Below, in pieces: positions 7,505 through 12,717 of a stretch of DNA of 12,717 bases. Location: the NCBI GenBank assembly GCA_017517815.1, contig JAFWYA010000022.1, forward strand, positions 1-12,717, given 5' to 3'. Numbering within the stretch: position 1 is the stretch's first letter; every line of letters begins with the position of its first letter. This stretch comes from Clostridia bacterium. Lineage in GTDB: Bacteria > Bacillota_A > Clostridia > Christensenellales > Aristaeellaceae. The position numbers were made by a program, and so were the translations under genes. The notes under the pieces are model-generated. The model was given only the letters and a program-made list of their open reading frames with translations, was not told the origin of the DNA and ran no database searches.

Positions 7505-7546
7505 CACACAACTTTGCTTGCAAAGTGTAGTGTGTTATACTTTGGA
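7504..7546 (+). other. oriT: Origin of transfer (oriT), MobV / pMV158 type
   Basis: The order GCACACA, ACTTTGC-TT-GCAAAGT hairpin (7511-7526), then TAGTGTG|TTATACTTT (7528-7543) reproduces the layout of the oriT of plasmid pMV158 as I recall it, including the nic-region core. By analogy the plus strand is cut between G7534 and T7535. A second, alternative inverted repeat spans the nic (CAAAGT at 7521-7526 with ACTTTG at 7539-7544), and CACAC at 7505-7509 faces GTGTG at 7530-7534; overlapping alternative hairpins are a hallmark of this family. A MobV relaxase is encoded at 11486-12460 in the same window, which gives an independent match. The TTATACT core also looks like an extended -10 box, and promoters overlapping oriT are known in pMV158. 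Confidence 0.85.
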
Positions 7547-7691
7547 CGGCGCTGACGCTGAAAAGTGCTTGTGCCGGAGGCTCTTGCAGTTGGCGGTGGC
7601 AGCAGAACAGCGATGAGTTTTGTGAGGCAAAGGACTGCCCTTGCCGCTGTTCGGAAACAGAAAAAAGAAGCCGTATGCGGCTTCTTTTTTT
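7542..7691 (+). ncRNA. Possible short transcript from the oriT to the terminator
   Basis: TG-T-TATACT (7533-7541) is an extended -10 box with a weak TTGCTT (7514-7519) 16 bases upstream. The next 150 bases carry no credible gene and end in a strong terminator. The stretch can fold: CGGC/GCCG near 7547-7580 and AACAGCG (7607-7613) with CGCTGTT (7645-7651). It matches no RNA family that I recognise (not tmRNA, RNase P RNA or a clear SRP RNA). The promoter resemblance may simply be the nic core, so this is a weak call. Confidence 0.22.
7661..7690. terminator. Bidirectional rho-independent terminator
   Basis: A perfect 13-bp stem (A6-GAAGCCG at 7661-7673 with CGGCTTC-T6 at 7678-7690) has a TATG loop and T-runs on both strands. 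It ends the minus-strand regulator-sigma transcript 40 bases after its stop, and any plus-strand transcript from the oriT region or read-through from the sugar operon. Confidence 0.9.
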
Positions 7692-7729
7692 GCCGTCCGG
7701 AGTATATCGTACCGCCGCGGCGGACGCCC

Positions 7730-8374
7730 TCATTCCTGCCGCAGCAGTTCCCGGCGGGTGTTATCAAGGGCGTTCTTTTCGATGCTCTTTGCCCAGCTAC
7801 GACTTAAATGGAAGTGCCTTGCGGTATCGGCAATAGTGCGTTCCTGGTTCTCTTCATCAAAGCCGAAACGGTATTGCAGGTAGGTGGATTCCCGGTTGTT
7901 CAGCTTGTTCAGGGCAGCATGAACCGCTTCGTTTCGTTCCTTGATCAGATAGATCTGCTCCGGGGAAAGGTGGTATCGGCTCACCAGATAGAGGCATTCA
8001 CCTTTTCGATATACAGTACCTTCCTGCATCAGCAACCGCATGTGGGTGCCCTGTTCTTTCAGAGCGTCATACTGCTGGTGCATGTAATCCATCATGGAAC
8101 GTCGGATGGCCACGGTGACATAGGTCAAGAACTTGCTGCCTGCATCCGGTTTATAATGCGTACAGCTTCGCAGTAATCCGAAGGCGCCTTCCTGTACCAG
8201 ATCATCAGTGGTGATGGGCAGAGCGTCAGCCACCTTTTCGTACTTATCCCACAACTGTTGGGCACACTTGTTCAGGTATCCCCAGTTTTGTTGCAGCAGC
8301 AGATTCGGCGCGTCGGTATTGCCGTCTTGTACCATCCTGCAAAGCTCTTCATTGGTCAGGGGCAAGTTGTTCAT
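7730..8374 (-). CDS. Small sigma-70-family factor of the mobile element
   Basis: The 214-residue protein shows sigma region 2 at about 22-100 (DDLVQEGAFGLLRSCTHY at 57-74 for core binding; KFLTYVTVAIRRSMMDYM at 81-98 for -10 recognition and melting). Region 4 is at about 148-212, with a helix-turn-helix near RTIADTARHFHLSRSWAKSI (179-198). Regions 1.1 and 3 are missing, so it is of the minimal two-domain type. The start at 8374 lies inside the upstream regulator gene (26-base overlap), which implies translational coupling; the ribosome site is weak (GGTGA). It probably directs transcription of element genes, or is a degenerate sigma-like regulator comparable in role to Orf7 of Tn916. Its target promoters are not known. 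Confidence 0.8.
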   Translation of the reverse strand: MNNLPLTNEELCRMVQDGNTDAPNLLLQQNWGYLNKCAQQLWDKYEKVADALPITTDDLVQEGAFGLLRSCTHYKPDAGSKFLTYVTVAIRRSMMDYMHQQYDALKEQGTHMRLLMQEGTVYRKGECLYLVSRYHLSPEQIYLIKERNEAVHAALNKLNNRESTYLQYRFGFDEENQERTIADTARHFHLSRSWAKSIEKNALDNTRRELLRQE

Positions 8375-9152
8375 CAGGTTTCACCACACTTTGTACCAGC
8401 GCACGGAAGGCATCCTGCACTGCGGACGGGCTGGCATCCAGTTGCGTGGCCGCCACATGGGAAATTGCCTCAGCCACATCATCAACCGATACCGATTTTC
8501 TGGGTGCATTTTGCCCTTTGTTGAGTTCGTCATAGGTTTGCTTCATGATCTGCAGAACAGTTTTATCAGAGGGCTTAGGCAGCGCACCCACCTGCTTCTT
8601 GATCTCCCGCACCGCCTGCATGAAGGAATCCTCAATATCATGCAGGTCATGCTGATACACAGGCGTCTGAAGGGCAGACAGCTCCCTTTGTGCCTCCGGG
8701 AAACCGGATAATTTTGCACCGGCAAAGGCCAACATCTGGTTGACAACATGTACCCCCTGGGCAATTTCGTTGTTCAGCATGTTCATCATCTGCCATGTAG
8801 CGCGGGCGAAATGCTCGTTTTCCAATAAACAGCTGACGACAACGGGATTGGCTTTTTGTGTGTACAGATTCCGCGCCGCCTGGGTTGTCAGACCGAGCTC
8901 TGCGATATCATAATTCATCCGGTCCGGGACGTCGCTTTCCCCCAGAAGGAAATCGGTGGACACGTTAAGGGCTTGGGCGATGCGATTGAGATTATCATCG
9001 CTCAGCTTTTCGGTTTTACCGCTGATGAAACGGCTGATCAGGCTTTTCGTACAGCCGGATCGGGCGGCAAGCTCGGCCTGGGTGATCTTTCTGGACTTGA
9101 GCAGATCCTGCAGACGGTCGCGGATTTTTCCGGGAAGATATACTTGCTCCAT
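8349..9152 (-). CDS. XRE-family helix-turn-helix regulator of the mobile element
   Basis: The 267-residue protein begins with a Cro/CI-type helix-turn-helix at about 8-74 (ITQAELAARSGCTKSLISRF, then DDNLNRIAQALNVSTDFLLGESD). The remaining 190 residues are mostly helical and match no domain I can name; they may hold oligomerisation or a sensing function. The start at 9152 is supported by AAAGGGG eight bases upstream on the minus strand. It is transcribed away from the primase-helicase-relaxase genes, with a shared control region holding inverted GGCGAACA repeats, an arrangement typical of the master repressor of integrative elements. It overlaps the sigma-like gene, so repressor and sigma factor are made together. 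Confidence 0.85.
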   Translation of the reverse strand: MEQVYLPGKIRDRLQDLLKSRKITQAELAARSGCTKSLISRFISGKTEKLSDDNLNRIAQALNVSTDFLLGESDVPDRMNYDIAELGLTTQAARNLYTQKANPVVVSCLLENEHFARATWQMMNMLNNEIAQGVHVVNQMLAFAGAKLSGFPEAQRELSALQTPVYQHDLHDIEDSFMQAVREIKKQVGALPKPSDKTVLQIMKQTYDELNKGQNAPRKSVSVDDVAEAISHVAATQLDASPSAVQDAFRALVQSVVKPDEQLAPDQ

Positions 9153-9233
9153 ATTGAGGCCCCTTTATACGTTGGTAGATATTGTTATGATCCATTATAA
9201 CTATCTAAAGTTGAAAAAACCTTTCACTTCTAA

Positions 9234-9262
9234 ATTATAAACGCAAATATTCTTTTTGTATA
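9234..9262 (-). promoter_or_regulatory. Promoter of the XRE-sigma operon
   Basis: On the minus strand TATACA (9257-9262) and TATAAT (9234-9239) are spaced by 17 bases. The transcript would start near 9227 with a leader of about 75 bases. Another TATAAT at 9194-9199 (minus) has no good -35 partner and may be a minor promoter. Confidence 0.6.
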
Positions 9263-9326
9263 GGCGAACAGAGAACATTTGTGCTCGTTTTTATTGCATT
9301 TCTGCAATTTCAGCGATATGTTCGCC
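9263..9326. promoter_or_regulatory. Inverted GGCGAACA operator pair in the divergent control region
   Basis: GGCGAACA (9263-9270) directly abuts the -35 box of the XRE promoter, and its exact inverse TGTTCGCC is at 9319-9326. The 48 bases between hold GAACATTTGTGC (9273-9284), one mismatch from the Gram-positive LexA core GAACNNNNGTTC. Placement between divergent regulator and replication/transfer genes makes the pair a likely XRE operator; LexA control is only a possibility. Confidence 0.45.
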
Positions 9327-9377
9327 CTGAATGATTGCAGTAGTGCCGGATTTCTACGGTCATGGCCATTTTCTCCG

Positions 9378-9383
9378 TATAAT
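9378..9383 (+). promoter_or_regulatory. -10 box for the primase-helicase-relaxase operon
   Basis: A perfect TATAAT lies 44 bases upstream of the primase start, but no recognisable TTGACA-like hexamer exists 16 to 18 bases before it (TACGGT at 9355-9360 is the best placed). Such a promoter would be weak unless helped by an activator or an alternative sigma factor. Confidence 0.45.
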
Positions 9384-9426
9384 CTATCGACAAGAGATTG
9401 TCAGAAAAATGAAAGGAGGAAATGTC

Positions 9427-10005
9427 ATGAACATTTTCCGCAACACCAAAGCAGCGATTACCCCCCGACAAGCCGCCCAACATTATGGACTATCGGTGGA
9501 GCCATCCGGCATGGCTCACTGCATCTTCCATGATGACCAGCACCCCAGCATGAAGCTGAATGACACGTACTTTTACTGCTTCAGCTGCCATACTCACGGT
9601 GATGTGATTGATCTGGTTGCCCAGCTCTTTCACGAAAGTCCGTATGATGCAGCCAAACGATTGGCTTCTGATTTCTGTATATTAGCAGCCCCACAACAAA
9701 AAAGCATGGAAGCAAGGCCACTAACACAGCCATCTCCAACAGAGGAGCGGCTGTGTTTTTCTATTCTCATGGATTATGAGCAGTGCCTGCAGCAATGGAA
9801 GAAGGCTTATGCCCCCACAGACCCGGAGGAAGAACCGGATGAACGGTATGTATTGGCCTGCTACGATCTGCCCCACATCAGCAGTCTGGTGGATATCTGG
9901 TTTCAGCCGGACAAGGAACAGCAGCAGGAACTTGCACAGGCTCTTTTGCAGGATGGAACGCTGGTGCAGATCCTGAAGCGAATGACCAATGCCAGGGAGG
10001 AGTGA
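9427..10005 (+). CDS. CHC2 zinc-finger mini-primase / primase-like protein
   Basis: The 192-residue protein carries a DnaG-type CHC2 zinc finger: Cys32, His35, Cys51 and Cys54, in the typical frame of CxxH...DQHPSMKLN...YCFSCHTHGDVIDLV. The rest, about 85-192, is acidic and helical. No TOPRIM catalytic core is visible, so it probably serves as the DNA-recognition part of a primase and works with the helicase encoded next. The start at 9427 follows AAAGGAGG (9412-9419) with seven-base spacing. The helicase gene follows after four bases. Such small CHC2 proteins are common in replication modules of Firmicutes mobile elements and phages. Which protein does primer synthesis cannot be told from sequence. 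Confidence 0.8.
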   Translation: MNIFRNTKAAITPRQAAQHYGLSVEPSGMAHCIFHDDQHPSMKLNDTYFYCFSCHTHGDVIDLVAQLFHESPYDAAKRLASDFCILAAPQQKSMEARPLTQPSPTEERLCFSILMDYEQCLQQWKKAYAPTDPEEEPDERYVLACYDLPHISSLVDIWFQPDKEQQQELAQALLQDGTLVQILKRMTNAREE

Positions 10006-10009
10006 AACA

Positions 10010-11377
10010 ATGGCAAACAACAAGATTTCCCCTGAGTTTTGGCCGGAATGGTACGATGGCAAAACCATCAACGAAGCTGTCTTCTGCCAGCATTTCCTCC
10101 GGGAACACAAGCTGGTCTTCACCGAAAACGCCTTCTTTTCCGTGCAAGGGCGCATAGTGGATGAGGCACCATTGAAAATGGATATTTTCAATCTGCTGGA
10201 ACCTTACGTGGTTACCAGCGTGACCAAGAAAATCGCCAGCATTATTGAACTGCTGAAGATCACCGCCCATGTGGATGATTTGCCGCCCCAGGCCGATCGT
10301 ATCCACCTGATCAATGGCACCCTGTTCCTGGACGGAAGCTTCTCGCCGGACATGAATGAAATCGTCCGCAGTCGCTTTTCAATCCGCTATAATTCGGATG
10401 CACCAGCCCCGGAACGTTGGCTTGCTTTCCTCAACGATCTGCTGCATGAGGAGGATATCCCCACTTTACAGGAATTCATGGGCTATTGCCTGATCCCCAG
10501 CAACAAGGGTCAGCGGATGATGGTCATCAAGGGCAGCGGGGGTGAGGGAAAAAGTCAGGTCGGCGTGACGCTCTCCCGTCTTTTTGGTGTGAACGCCAAG
10601 GACGGCAGCGTAGGCAAGGTGTCCGAGAATTGCTTTGCCCGGGCCGATCTGGAGCACATCCACCTGATGATCGACGATGATATGCGCATGGAAGCCCTGA
10701 AACAGACCAATTATGTGAAATCCCTTGTGACGGCCCAGGGCAAGATGGACTTGGAGAAAAAAGGACAGCAGAGCTACCAGGGCTGGATGTATGCCCGGCT
10801 GCTGGCCTTCTCCAACGGCGACCTGCAGTCCCTCTATGACCGCAGCGATGGCTTCTACCGGCGGCAGCTGGTACTGACCACCAAGCCTAAACCGGTTGAC
10901 CGCCCGGACGATCCGGATCTGGCTGTCAAGCTGTGCGAAGAGCTGGAAGGCATCTTTCTATGGGCGTTTGAGGGGCTGCAACGGTTGGTGGCAAACAAAT
11001 TCCGCTTCACCGAAAGCGACCGGGCAAAAGCCAACCGCGAGGTGATCAAGCGAGACGCCAACAATGTGATTACCTTCATGGAATCCACTGGCTATATCAA
11101 GCTGGATCCGGATGCTTCCGTCAGCGCCGAGGAATTTTACCGTATCTATTGCCTTTGGTGCGAAGAGAATTGCTCCACCCCCATGAAACGTCGCAGCGTC
11201 AGCGATTTTCTGATGGCAAATCTCAGCAAGTATGGCCTGGATCACAACAACAATCAGGTCAATGCTGCCGGACGCAGAGTGTGGGGATTCCAGGGCATAC
11301 GCGCCATTGTGAAACTACCCATGGAAACCAGGGATGGCTGGCAACGTGTTGAACCGGAAGACAATCCCTTTGCCTAA
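10010..11377 (+). CDS. SF3/D5-like replicative helicase of the mobile element
   Basis: The 455-residue protein is a phage/plasmid-type primase-helicase C-terminal half. The start at 10010 follows AGGGAGG (9994-10000); an in-frame ATG at 9989 would place that site inside the gene. Residues about 30-165 resemble the D5 N-terminal-like region (RIHLINGTLFLDG, RFSIRYNSDAPAPERWLAFL). The P-loop is GSGGEGKS (175-182), Walker B is HLMIDDDM (218-225), and LLAFSNGD (264-271) contains the conserved Asn of SF3 motif C. The Arg pair in GFYRRQLVL (281-289) is probably the arginine-finger region. A winged-helix-like C-terminal part (about 340-430) completes the D5/poxvirus-type layout. It should unwind the element's DNA together with the CHC2 protein. 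Confidence 0.88.
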   Translation: MANNKISPEFWPEWYDGKTINEAVFCQHFLREHKLVFTENAFFSVQGRIVDEAPLKMDIFNLLEPYVVTSVTKKIASIIELLKITAHVDDLPPQADRIHLINGTLFLDGSFSPDMNEIVRSRFSIRYNSDAPAPERWLAFLNDLLHEEDIPTLQEFMGYCLIPSNKGQRMMVIKGSGGEGKSQVGVTLSRLFGVNAKDGSVGKVSENCFARADLEHIHLMIDDDMRMEALKQTNYVKSLVTAQGKMDLEKKGQQSYQGWMYARLLAFSNGDLQSLYDRSDGFYRRQLVLTTKPKPVDRPDDPDLAVKLCEELEGIFLWAFEGLQRLVANKFRFTESDRAKANREVIKRDANNVITFMESTGYIKLDPDASVSAEEFYRIYCLWCEENCSTPMKRRSVSDFLMANLSKYGLDHNNNQVNAAGRRVWGFQGIRAIVKLPMETRDGWQRVEPEDNPFA

Positions 11378-11411
11378 AACCATACATATAAGGATTTTCC
11401 GCTAATCTCTA

Positions 11412-11448
11412 TGTACATACGTACTGCGTACATGAGTACGTACGTACA
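11412..11448. repeat. GTAC-rich inverted repeat upstream of the relaxase gene
   Basis: Arms 11412-11425 and 11435-11448 match at 13 of 14 positions around a 9-nt loop (GCGTACATG). Both arms consist of overlapping TACGTA/GTAC units. It lies 37 bases before the relaxase start and 34 after the helicase stop. It may be an operator that separates relaxase expression from the helicase, an mRNA hairpin, or a replication-origin element. It does not resemble the oriT at 7504. Confidence 0.7.
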
Positions 11449-11485
11449 CAGCAATTTCAATCTATTTCTATATAAGGAGCTTTTG

Positions 11486-12460
11486 ATGAAAGAAAAATAT
11501 GCTATTATGCGATTCGCCAAGTATAAGGGTCCGGAGATCAGCCGGATCGAAGGTCACAACGAGCGAACCAAGGAGAAATATGCAAGTAACCCCGACATTG
11601 ATCCCACCCGTTCCCATCTGAACTTCCACCTGATTGCCCCTGTCGGAAAATACCGCCAAGAAGCAGAGCGACAGATTGCCCGTGCCCATTGCCGCACACG
11701 AAAAGATAGCATTCGAGTAGTGGAAACCATCATCACCTGCAGCCCTGAATTTTTTAAGGACAAAGATCCTGAAGAAATTCGGGCTTTTTTTGTGCACGCT
11801 TTGGACTTCCTGCGGCAGAAGCAAGCGCCGGAAACCTTCCTGTCTGCTGTGGTGCACCTGGATGAAAAGACACCTCATATGCACGTCAGCTTCGTGCCTC
11901 TGACGCCTGATAAGCGCCTCTCTGCCAAGGATATCATCGGCAACCGCAGGAGTCTGATTGCCTGGCAGGACGCTTACTGGAAGCACATGGTGGCCAAGTA
12001 TCCGGAACTCGCCCGGGGCGAAAGCGCCAGTCTCACTGGCCGTACTCATATTCCTACCCAGGTGTTCAAGCAGATGGCTCGCCTGACCAAGAAGCGACAG
12101 CGCATCGAGGCCGTGCTGGACGGCGTGAATCCCTTCAACGCCAAGAGCAAGGCTGACGAACTCCGCCACCTGCTGGATGATTATATTCCAGGCGTAGAAA
12201 AGATGGCCACCCAACTGAAAAAGTACAAGGCGGCTTTTGAGGACGTCGAAACCCTGGAAGCAGAGAATGCCGACCTCTCCCAGGAGCTGGATGAAGCCAA
12301 GCGCGGCAGCATCCGGGAGAAGATGGAGTTTGCTAAGCTCCGGCAGGAGCACAGGGATGCGGTTGCTCTGTTGGACAAGATACCCATGGATGTATTGGAT
12401 CAGCTGAAGAAGGAGGCCAAAGCTGACCAGCGGAATGTAACGGAGGGGTTGAATAAGTGA
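11486..12460 (+). CDS. mobV: MobV-family relaxase (Mob/Pre type)
   Basis: The 324-residue relaxase should cut one strand at the oriT and pilot it into a recipient. The start at 11486 follows AAGGAG (11474-11479); upstream in-frame ATG codons, as at 11411, lack a ribosome site and lie in the inverted repeat. The N-terminal MobV motif is EGHNERTKE with His24; in pMV158 MobM the equivalent histidine is the nucleophile. The metal-binding motif HLDEKTPHMHV (124-134) is intact, with His124, His131 and His133. A conserved-looking RSHLNFHL (42-49) lies between them. Residues about 240-295 are strongly heptad-like and probably form a coiled coil, as is common in the C-terminal half of these proteins. 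Length is shorter than MobM. Its target oriT is probably the one at 7504-7546. Confidence 0.93.
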   Translation: MKEKYAIMRFAKYKGPEISRIEGHNERTKEKYASNPDIDPTRSHLNFHLIAPVGKYRQEAERQIARAHCRTRKDSIRVVETIITCSPEFFKDKDPEEIRAFFVHALDFLRQKQAPETFLSAVVHLDEKTPHMHVSFVPLTPDKRLSAKDIIGNRRSLIAWQDAYWKHMVAKYPELARGESASLTGRTHIPTQVFKQMARLTKKRQRIEAVLDGVNPFNAKSKADELRHLLDDYIPGVEKMATQLKKYKAAFEDVETLEAENADLSQELDEAKRGSIREKMEFAKLRQEHRDAVALLDKIPMDVLDQLKKEAKADQRNVTEGLNK

Positions 12461-12717
12461 TGACCCCTATGCTACAATTATCGCAGGACGAGCTCCAGCG
12501 GATGCTGCACACCGCCGCCAGGGAAGGTGCGCAGACAGCGCTGGAGGCCTCCGACGCGTTCGTGCACCTTGACAAATACACCAGTAATCACTCAGAAATA
12601 TCGGACATGTCGAAGGAGGAAAACGACGATATGTCCCGTAACCGAATCAGGCATAATCTGATCATCGGCCATAACCCCGATGGCACGCCCATCACCCGCT
12701 GGATCAACGGCTACACC
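12460..12717 (+). CDS. Partial gene at the right edge, possibly the element's integrase
   Basis: An open frame starts with ATG at 12460, overlapping the relaxase stop by one base (TGATG), and stays open for 86 codons to the window end. GGAGGGG (12442-12448) precedes it. Residues 1-55 are polar and helical. The following part, RIRHNLIIGHNPDGTPITRW, looks like the beta-hairpin start of the N-terminal arm domain of tyrosine recombinases, which are often the last gene of such elements. The catalytic part is outside the window, so integrase is an inference from context and style; a relaxase accessory protein is the main alternative. Confidence 0.55.
   Translation, partial: MTPMLQLSQDELQRMLHTAAREGAQTALEASDAFVHLDKYTSNHSEISDMSKEENDDMSRNRIRHNLIIGHNPDGTPITRWINGYT

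Larger units (their letters stand above)
7476..12717. mobile_element. Integrative mobilizable element with MobV transfer module (right end outside window)
   Basis: From just after the LacI gene the content changes from metabolism to transfer and replication: MobV-type oriT, XRE regulator and sigma-like factor on the minus strand, then CHC2 primase, SF3-like helicase, MobV relaxase and a last partial gene on the plus strand. No type IV secretion or coupling-protein genes are seen, so it would need a helper conjugative system unless these lie to the right. The left limit is uncertain: it is placed at the first hairpin next to oriT, and could be anywhere in 7424-7504. No attachment repeat can be identified without the right end. 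The 10010-11377 part looks more GC-rich than the GH13 gene, fitting separate ancestry. Confidence 0.75.

Noticed and set aside
7712..7723. CCGCCGCGGCGG perfect palindrome between sigma stop and terminator
   Set aside because: It is short and GC-only, with no promoter or coding relation. It may be part of a minor stem but does not support a feature.
7381..7883. Several short open frames on both strands across the lacI-sigma intergenic region
   Set aside because: They run through the bidirectional terminator and the oriT, lack ribosome sites and read as low-complexity translations of the stems.
9273..9284. LexA (SOS) box as a confirmed site
   Set aside because: It differs by one base from the GAACNNNNGTTC core and such near-matches occur by chance. 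It is kept only as a possibility within the control region.
11411..11485. Extended N-terminus of the relaxase from ATG 11411
   Set aside because: The extra residues are encoded by the GTAC-rich inverted repeat. The ATG at 11486 has AAGGAG at six bases and fits the usual MobV N-terminus.
11468..12352. A 294-codon minus-strand frame opposite the relaxase
   Set aside because: It is antisense to a protein with intact catalytic motifs, and has no recognisable domain or ribosome site.
1..12717. CRISPR array, tRNA or rRNA genes, IS ends
   Set aside because: No regularly spaced repeats, cloverleaf-like segments, rRNA-like stretches or transposase-flanked terminal repeats were seen on reading both strands.

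Overview
The window looks like chromosomal DNA of a low-to-mid GC Gram-positive bacterium of the class Clostridia, probably an anaerobe of the gut or rumen type. The pointers are strong AGGAGG-type ribosome sites, Firmicutes-style promoters, a MalEFG sugar operon without its own ATPase gene, and a MobV-type mobile module. No rRNA or tRNA gene is present, so the species cannot be fixed from sequence alone.

Region 1 (1-1092) is ordinary host DNA. It holds the C-terminal end of a rhodanese-domain protein, facing a Crp/Fnr-family regulator on the minus strand. The two converge on a terminator hairpin. The regulator has a near-consensus promoter whose -10 box lies inside a perfect 7-1-7 palindrome, probably an autoregulatory operator. 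A second terminator at 1057-1092 follows what may be a decayed gene remnant.

Region 2 (about 1178-7423) is a five-gene alpha-glucan utilisation operon on the plus strand: extracellular sugar-binding protein, two MalF/MalG-type permeases, a cytoplasmic GH13 neopullulanase/cyclomaltodextrinase-like hydrolase, and a LacI-family regulator. A LacI-type palindrome and a TTGACG-17-CATAAT promoter precede it. The binding protein captures maltodextrins, the permeases import them with an ATPase encoded elsewhere, the hydrolase cuts them inside the cell, and the LacI protein probably controls the operon through the upstream palindrome. A 13-bp hairpin between the first two genes probably sets the excess of binding protein over permeases.

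Region 3 (about 7476 to beyond the right edge) is an integrative mobilizable element. It begins with a sequence closely matching the origin of transfer of the MobV (pMV158 MobM) relaxase family. Next come a bidirectional terminator, a minus-strand pair (XRE regulator and small sigma-70-like factor, overlapping by 26 nt), a divergent control region with inverted GGCGAACA repeats, a CHC2 zinc-finger mini-primase, an SF3-like helicase, a MobV relaxase, and the start of a last gene that may be the integrase. The oriT lies about 3.9 kb from the relaxase gene, at the opposite end of the module. This compact self-regulating, self-priming transfer unit is the most notable content of the window.
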